Source: Delphinapterus leucas (lineage: Eukaryota; Chordata; Mammalia; Artiodactyla; Monodontidae). Taken from it: DNA of 64,000 nt. Shown here one piece after another: positions 59,800 through 64,000 of the stretch (within the stretch, counting starts at the first letter, position 1; every line of letters starts with the position of its first letter). The stretch covers positions 3,871,518-3,935,517 of the forward strand of contig NW_022098050.1 of NCBI RefSeq assembly GCF_002288925.2. The letters run 5' to 3'. Under the pieces are notes generated by a model that saw only the letters and a program-made list of their open reading frames with translations, searched no databases and was not told where the DNA came from. The translations under genes and the position numbers were made by a program.

Positions 59800-60250
59800 A
59801 TCTCCAGCCTGTTCGGGATTGTAACTGGGAAAGCGCCTAGGGCAACCGCAGAGGCTCTTCGCCTCCGGCCGGGCCAGACCCGCCCGCTCCCCTCCCAGGT
59901 GACCCCAAGGAACCAATTTTTTTTTCCAGGCGCAAGTGGAGGGGGAAATTGGCGGCGCTCCGGTTGCCAGAGACGCCGCCGCCACTTCGGCTCGGCTGGG
60001 GTGAAAGAGGACGCTGGGGGGAGGGGGCCGTGGCTCCTGACTGGCTGGGGCACGAAGGCTTATTTGCATAATATTCCTTGACGGCTCCTGATTGGCTGAA
60101 GCCGGAGGGGCGGTGGTGGGGTGATTCCAAGGGCCTGGAGCTCTGGCTCCGGACCTTTCCGTTCAGGAGTTACCCGGGTGGGCGGGAGTTGTTCTTCCGG
60201 CCCCGCGGGAGCCGAGAAGGCCCGGTTTGGGAAGTTTTGCAAGCAGGTGC
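59800..60250. promoter_or_regulatory. Upstream CpG-rich block, candidate alternative or antisense promoter
   Basis: A roughly 450-bp CpG-rich block about 2.5 kb upstream of the MID1IP1 TATA box, flanked by ordinary AT-rich DNA. It holds a consensus octamer ATTTGCAT at 60062-60069, a CCAAT-type element (ATTGG, 60091-60095, in TGATTGGCTGAA), a second related ACTGGCTG at about 60039 and a GC box (GGGGCGG) near 60107. A possible 5' splice site CAG/GTGCAT follows at 60246/60247. It could be an alternative MID1IP1 promoter with its own non-coding exon, or the promoter of an antisense lncRNA such as human MID1IP1-AS1. Transcript data would decide. Confidence 0.55.
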
Positions 60251-62029
60251 ATGAGCCATCTTTTTCTTATAGTGTTTAAGAAATGTGAAAGAACAGGAGT
60301 CAAGAAGCTGGGGGATGGAGAGTGACCTCGACACCAGAAGAAGGAAGGAAACAGACCGGGGAGGAGTGGAGGCCAAAAAGAAGGCATTAGGGGCTTTCTC
60401 CCAAGCTGGGCTTTTTTTGCTGGGATCCCTTTGCTAGATCACTTGAATTTCCGTTTTCTGCGAGTCATTATCACACTTTGCTGAAACTGGGAAGAAAAGA
60501 GGCAGGATCCCGGCATTTTGTAACTCAGATTTGAATACCAAGTTTTCATCAGAGGTATACGGACTTAAAATATCCAGAGGGTCTGTCATGGGAGACAAAA
60601 TACGTTTTAATTTATAGAGAATCAGTTGTTGGAAACTGGATGTGTGTGTGGTTTTTTTCGAGATTACTTCTTGCAATGTTTTTTGTATGTCATTGCACAT
60701 AGGGCTTAAAATCAAGCTGGACTATTTTGTACTTGCCGGTTGCTGAAGCAATGGGGGGAGGGTCTGTGGATCATCATAGACCATTTCCACATTTTAAGGT
60801 TTCTGACTCTTCACATAAACACCTTTAGACTATGATAAGATCCTACATAAAGTACAATTTCATCTTTGTAAAGTACTTTGTATTTACATAATTTGTACAT
60901 CTATTATCTTATTCACCCCAAATCTGGCACAGCCCATGGGATAAGCTCCATTTTATTGATAAGGAAACTGGGGCTGGAAAAGTTTGCAAGTCTCCACGTG
61001 TGTAAAGAGGGGAGTGAGATTATCTTAATGCTTGAAATTTATATAATGCTTTTTTTGCTCTATATTTTCCTTTCCATTGATTCTCCCAAAGCCCCTGATA
61101 GGTTGAGCAGGTAACATGATTCCAGTTTTTCTAGATAAGAAAACAAGGGCTATGATCTGGCAGAGCTAATAAGCCCTGGGAAGGGGGCTCCCCAGGCTGA
61201 GCTCTGTCTCCATAAGTCACTGACTCCTGTCCAGCCCTTGTCACACCAAGTCACAGTTTCATTCAAAAGACAATTAGGAAGATGGTTTGCTGTGGGAAAA
61301 AATTAAATATATATTATTAAGGTGAAAGAAACAGGGAAAAAATAAACCTCTTATTATGTGCTTCTCCCTTTTGGCACTTTTTGTCCTGTGAAAAAACAGT
61401 GTACTAAAAGCACCCCTGAAAGGTTTTGGAGAAAAGAGATTCAAAATTAGAAACTTGAGTCTTCTTGAATTATCTGTAGGACTGTTGGAGAAGGCTGGTG
61501 TATGAAGGACAGACATGGCATGGGGATTGAGATGTCGAAACATAAATGAAAACAGGCTGTGGTTTGGAGTCTCAAAGTGAAATTGAAGGTGCAAGGCTCT
61601 TAAAAGTTAAATCCAGCGATTTGGTACCTAGTTTAGGGCCTATTAAATGACCTTGCGTTTTAAGAACTATTTTTGGAAAGGTACATTTCAAACTCCCCTC
61701 CAAAAAAAAAATTGGACACCTCCCCCCTTTTCTGTTAAATGATTAAAGACACCCAACACCGGACCTACCTACTGTCACTCTCTCCTGGCCCTTTGGCAGC
61801 CAAAAGGCCACAGGGCCTGGGGCCTGGGATCTCTGAGTAGCGGGACTTGGACAAAAGTCAGGAATTTGGCTGCTTCACCGCATTGTCACATCTGATCTCT
61901 TGGAAAAATGTGCAGACCCGATTGTGGGTGGCTCTTCATCCCTGGCAAAGTCTGTTACAGGAAATATTGGGAAAGACATCGCCAGCAGGGAGACAAAAGC
62001 CTCTGAGGTCCCCCTCCCCCAGCAGCTGG
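60251..62029. other. Non-coding DNA between the upstream CpG block and the MID1IP1 CpG island
   Basis: Mostly single-copy-looking sequence. Short MIR/L2-like remnants may lie near 60880-61010 and 61080-61200 (text such as AAGGAAACTGGGGCTGG). No interspersed repeat of cetacean age is present, so this stretch has been free of recent insertions, as expected for promoter-flanking DNA. No credible exon was found. Confidence 0.5.
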
Positions 62030-62499
62030 CCAAGGCCAAGGCCAGGGCCACGGCGGGAGCAGCACGCGTCCACGTGCACCCGGCATGCCCAGTCACCCTT
62101 CTTACGTAAGAGTCTTGGGATGGAGTTGCTGCTGCTGCGGGTCCCTCTTCCCCGACGGCTATTAATAAACCGGATCGGTAGTTTCCGGGCCACTGCCAGC
62201 ATAGATGCGGGGTTGGGGGCCTCACTTTACAACCTGGGCGCCAGCACTTCGGTCATCCCACCCTGGGAGCGTGAGCGAGGCGCACCCATCCCCCCGCACT
62301 CCAGCCCGCCCTCTTGCGGGACCGGACGCCGGCACCTTCTTTACCCGCACTGTGCCTGGCCCTCCCCCCAAGCTGGCCTGCTCTGCACTCGGCGATGGCT
62401 GGGTGCGGCTGTTCTGTCCCTCCTCTGCCCTGCCCTGCCCTGCTACTGCGCCCTCCCTCCGCCCGGGTATCAGGCGAGAGGCGGGGCTGGCCCGGCGCG

Positions 62500-62669
62500 C
62501 CCCGCCCCCGCTGTAGAAAGGGCCTGGAGTGTTACTCGCGGTCATCCCCAGCTCGGGCCTTTTATCTCCGCGCTACCGGGGAGGCGGGAGGAGGAGACAC
62601 GGCGAGTGGCCCTGAGCGCCGGCGACACCTTTCCGGGGCTCTATAAATTGAGCACCTGGGATGGGTAGG
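62500..62669 (+). promoter_or_regulatory. MID1IP1: MID1IP1 proximal promoter with TATA box and GC box
   Basis: TATAAAT lies at 62642-62648, just upstream of the predicted transcription start. A perfect GC box (CCCGCCCCCG, Sp/KLF type) is at 62501-62510 and several other GC-rich Sp-like motifs surround it. A TATA box inside a CpG island suits a gene that is widely expressed but strongly inducible. Regulation of MID1IP1 by lipogenic factors (LXR, SREBP-1c) is known from the literature, but I do not see an unambiguous site for them here. Confidence 0.65.
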
Positions 62670-62800
62670 GGGCCGACGCCACCACCACCGCCCGCAGTCA
62701 CAGTTCGGCCACTGACCGCAGCAGCGTCCGCAGGCAGCAGCAGCCAGCAGCGAGAACACTGAGCTACCCAGCAGCAGGGGATCTCGAGGCGCCGGAGGAA
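62670..62800 (+). other. MID1IP1: MID1IP1 non-coding first exon (predicted)
   Basis: Predicted from a TATA element about 28 bp upstream and a plausible 5' splice site GGAA/GTGCGT at 62800/62801. The exon holds CAG-type repeats (GCAGCAGCAGCCAGCAGC) and no ATG. The start is inferred from TATA spacing, so it could shift by several bases. The intron would be 62801-63060, only 260 bp and GC-rich. Confidence 0.6.
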
Positions 62801-63060
62801 GTGCGTGCCCCCGCCCCACCTCTGCCCCGTCAGCGTGGGTGCTTGGACTCAGGCTTTGCGGAGGGAGACGGGAGTGGGGAGCACCCCCTCCTTTTCTCCG
62901 CGGCCCTGGGCGGGGGGCGAGGAGGTGGGACTCCTGCTGGGAGTCACCCGGGAGGCGTCCCAGACAAGCTGTAACCAGGGAGGGAGGTGCGCGCGGGTGG
63001 GGGCGCCGGGCACTCTAGCCGCGTGAATAATCTGCTCTTTCGTCCCCGTCTCCCAACCAG

Positions 63061-63323
63061 GCCAGGGCTCGACCCAGAGACCACGCGCCGATATCGCGAG
63101 CTTCCGGACGCCAGAGCCAGGAGAAGTCGTGCTTCCCGCGGGGCCGGGCTTCGATCTAGACGAGAGTTGGAGAGGGCGGAGGAAGCCGGGAATCCCGCCG
63201 CACCGGCTGTAGCCAGGCCCCCGGCGCGGGCCTCAGAGAGCGCGTGAAAGGCGTACAGCCCCTCGCCCCGGCCGGCCATCCCGTGCCCCTGCGTCCCTGT
63301 GCTTCGGCGCCCGCGCGGCCACC
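63061..63323 (+). other. MID1IP1: MID1IP1 5' UTR part in the coding exon
   Basis: A pyrimidine-rich stretch ending CTCCCAACCAG at 63060 is a good 3' splice site, and GC-rich sequence then runs without any ATG to the start codon at 63324. Mammalian MID1IP1 genes have a non-coding first exon and the whole reading frame in the last exon, which fits. Joined to exon 1 this gives an AUG-free leader of about 390 nt, GC-rich and probably structured. The exact splice site needs transcript data. Confidence 0.7.
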
Positions 63324-63875
63324 ATGATGCAGGTTTGCGACACCTACAACCAGAAGCACTCGCTCTTTAACGCCATGAATCGCTTCATCGGCGCCGTGAA
63401 CAACATGGACCAGACGGTGATGGTGCCCAGCCTGCTGCGCGACGTGCCACTGGCCGAGCCCGGGCTGGACAACGGCGTCGGCGTGGAGGTAGGCGGCAGT
63501 GGCGGCTGCCTGGAGGAGCGCAAGCCCCCGGCCCCCGGCGCGGGCGGCGGCAACGGCAGCTTTTTCGCGCCCTCCCGGGACATGTACAGCCACTACGTGC
63601 TGCTCAAGTCCATCCGCAACGACATCGAGTGGGGGGTCCTGCAGCAGCCGCCGCCGGCGGCGGGGAGCGAGGAGGGGAGCGCCTGGAAGTCCAAGGACAT
63701 CCTGGTGGACCTGAGCCACCTGGAGGGCGCGGACGCCGGCGAGGAGGACCTGGAACAGCAGTTCCACTACCACCTGCGCGGGCTGCACACTGTGCTCTCC
63801 AAACTCACGCGCAAAGCCAACATCCTCACTAATAGATACAAGCAGGAGATCGGCTTCAGCAATTGGGGGCACTGA
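63324..63875 (+). CDS. MID1IP1: MID1-interacting protein 1 (MIG12, Spot14-related), complete single-exon reading frame
   Basis: Encodes 183 residues, the usual mammalian length. Known family role: a cytosolic Spot14 (THRSP) relative that binds acetyl-CoA carboxylase, promotes its polymerisation and activity and so stimulates fatty-acid synthesis; it also binds the microtubule-associated E3 ligase MID1. Seen here: a well conserved N-terminus starting [18 protein letters not shown] (residues 1-18), a Gly/Pro-rich linker at about 57-80, a second conserved block at about 84-105 ([14 protein letters not shown]), a Pro/Ala/Gly/Glu-rich linker, and a C-terminal helix from residue 142 with regularly spaced Leu/Ile, ending FSNWGH. 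The first ATG was chosen because it sits in an ideal GCCACCATG context and the modelled leader has no earlier ATG. A second ATG follows at once and would change only one residue. No frameshift or stop interrupts the frame. A long antisense frame over it is a composition effect. Confidence 0.97.
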   Translation: MMQVCDTYNQKHSLFNAMNRFIGAVNNMDQTVMVPSLLRDVPLAEPGLDNGVGVEVGGSGGCLEERKPPAPGAGGGNGSFFAPSRDMYSHYVLLKSIRNDIEWGVLQQPPPAAGSEEGSAWKSKDILVDLSHLEGADAGEEDLEQQFHYHLRGLHTVLSKLTRKANILTNRYKQEIGFSNWGH

Positions 63876-64000
63876 GGCGGGTTGCCCGCGGCTGCCCAGC
63901 ACCCTTCCCGGCCCCATCTCTCACCCTCTCTTTCCTCAAAGCTATTTTCTTTCTGGCTCTAGGGCACGATGGGCAAACTGCAAAGTTGGGGGGCTGCGTA
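63876..64000 (+). other. MID1IP1: Start of the MID1IP1 3' UTR, cut by the window edge
   Basis: Sequence after the TGA stop. CpG density falls after about 63900 and pyrimidine-rich text begins. No polyadenylation signal is in view; the rest of the 3' UTR lies beyond the window. Confidence 0.8.

Larger units (their letters stand above)
62030..63890. promoter_or_regulatory. CpG island spanning the MID1IP1 promoter, first exon, intron and coding region
   Basis: From about 62.03 kb the sequence becomes very GC-rich with many CpG dinucleotides, and this continues through the coding region to about 63.89 kb, in contrast to the AT-rich DNA upstream. A palindromic E-box CACGTG is at 62071-62076, preceded by CACGCG. 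An AT-rich TATTAATAAA-like element near 62159-62168 could serve a minor upstream start. Confidence 0.8.

Noticed and set aside
61847..62668. 273-codon plus-strand open frame in the CpG island
   Set aside because: Longest frame in the window, but it lies across the promoter and the TATA box, has low-complexity Pro/Arg/Ala content and no domain. High GC removes stop codons by chance.
63156..63917. 253-codon antisense open frame over MID1IP1
   Set aside because: It mirrors the GC-rich coding region. The antisense frame stays open because of the codon bias of the real gene; no homology or start context.

Overview
This is a mammalian nuclear window, almost certainly from a whale or dolphin and most likely a toothed whale. 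The main evidence is 19 copies of a tRNA-derived SINE of the cetacean CHR type. Both the long form (about 300 bp, ending in a run of AAATA) and the short form (about 200 bp, ending in a plain A tract) occur. L1 3' ends of the cetartiodactyl kind are also frequent. The only protein-coding gene I can support is MID1IP1 at the right edge. Its human orthologue lies on Xp11.4, so by synteny the window is probably X-linked and covers the intergenic DNA upstream of MID1IP1.

Layout. Bases 1-8590 hold old LINE and LTR debris (an MLT1-like LTR, ancient L1 pieces), two complete SINEs plus one cut by the window edge, and one L1 3' end. Bases 8593-11142 are a decayed minus-strand endogenous retrovirus. 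It keeps a 3' LTR, a polypurine tract, an env transmembrane-subunit remnant, a partial 5' LTR and 4-bp target duplications, and a plus-strand solo LTR of the same family has inserted into it. Bases 11-31 kb are non-coding DNA with MIR, MER5, L2, L1 and SINE fragments. Bases 33.5-34.5 kb are repeat-poor and GC-richer than their surroundings, a candidate regulatory element. Bases 35-58.6 kb are dense in repeats, with several nested insertions: SINE in LTR in L1, SINE in a DNA transposon, and L1 in an L3/CR1 fossil. Bases 59.65-60.25 kb form a CpG-rich block with promoter motifs. Bases 62.0-63.9 kb form the CpG-island promoter, a non-coding first exon, a short intron and the intronless reading frame of MID1IP1.

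There is only one gene, so there is no operon or pathway to reconstruct. What can be read is the promoter structure of MID1IP1, a lipogenic regulator that binds acetyl-CoA carboxylase, and the insertion history of its upstream DNA. I saw no bacterial-type systems, CRISPR arrays or tRNA/rRNA genes, and no convincing second protein gene. Repeat family names come from recognising consensus-like text, not from a database search, and edges may be off by 10-30 bp.
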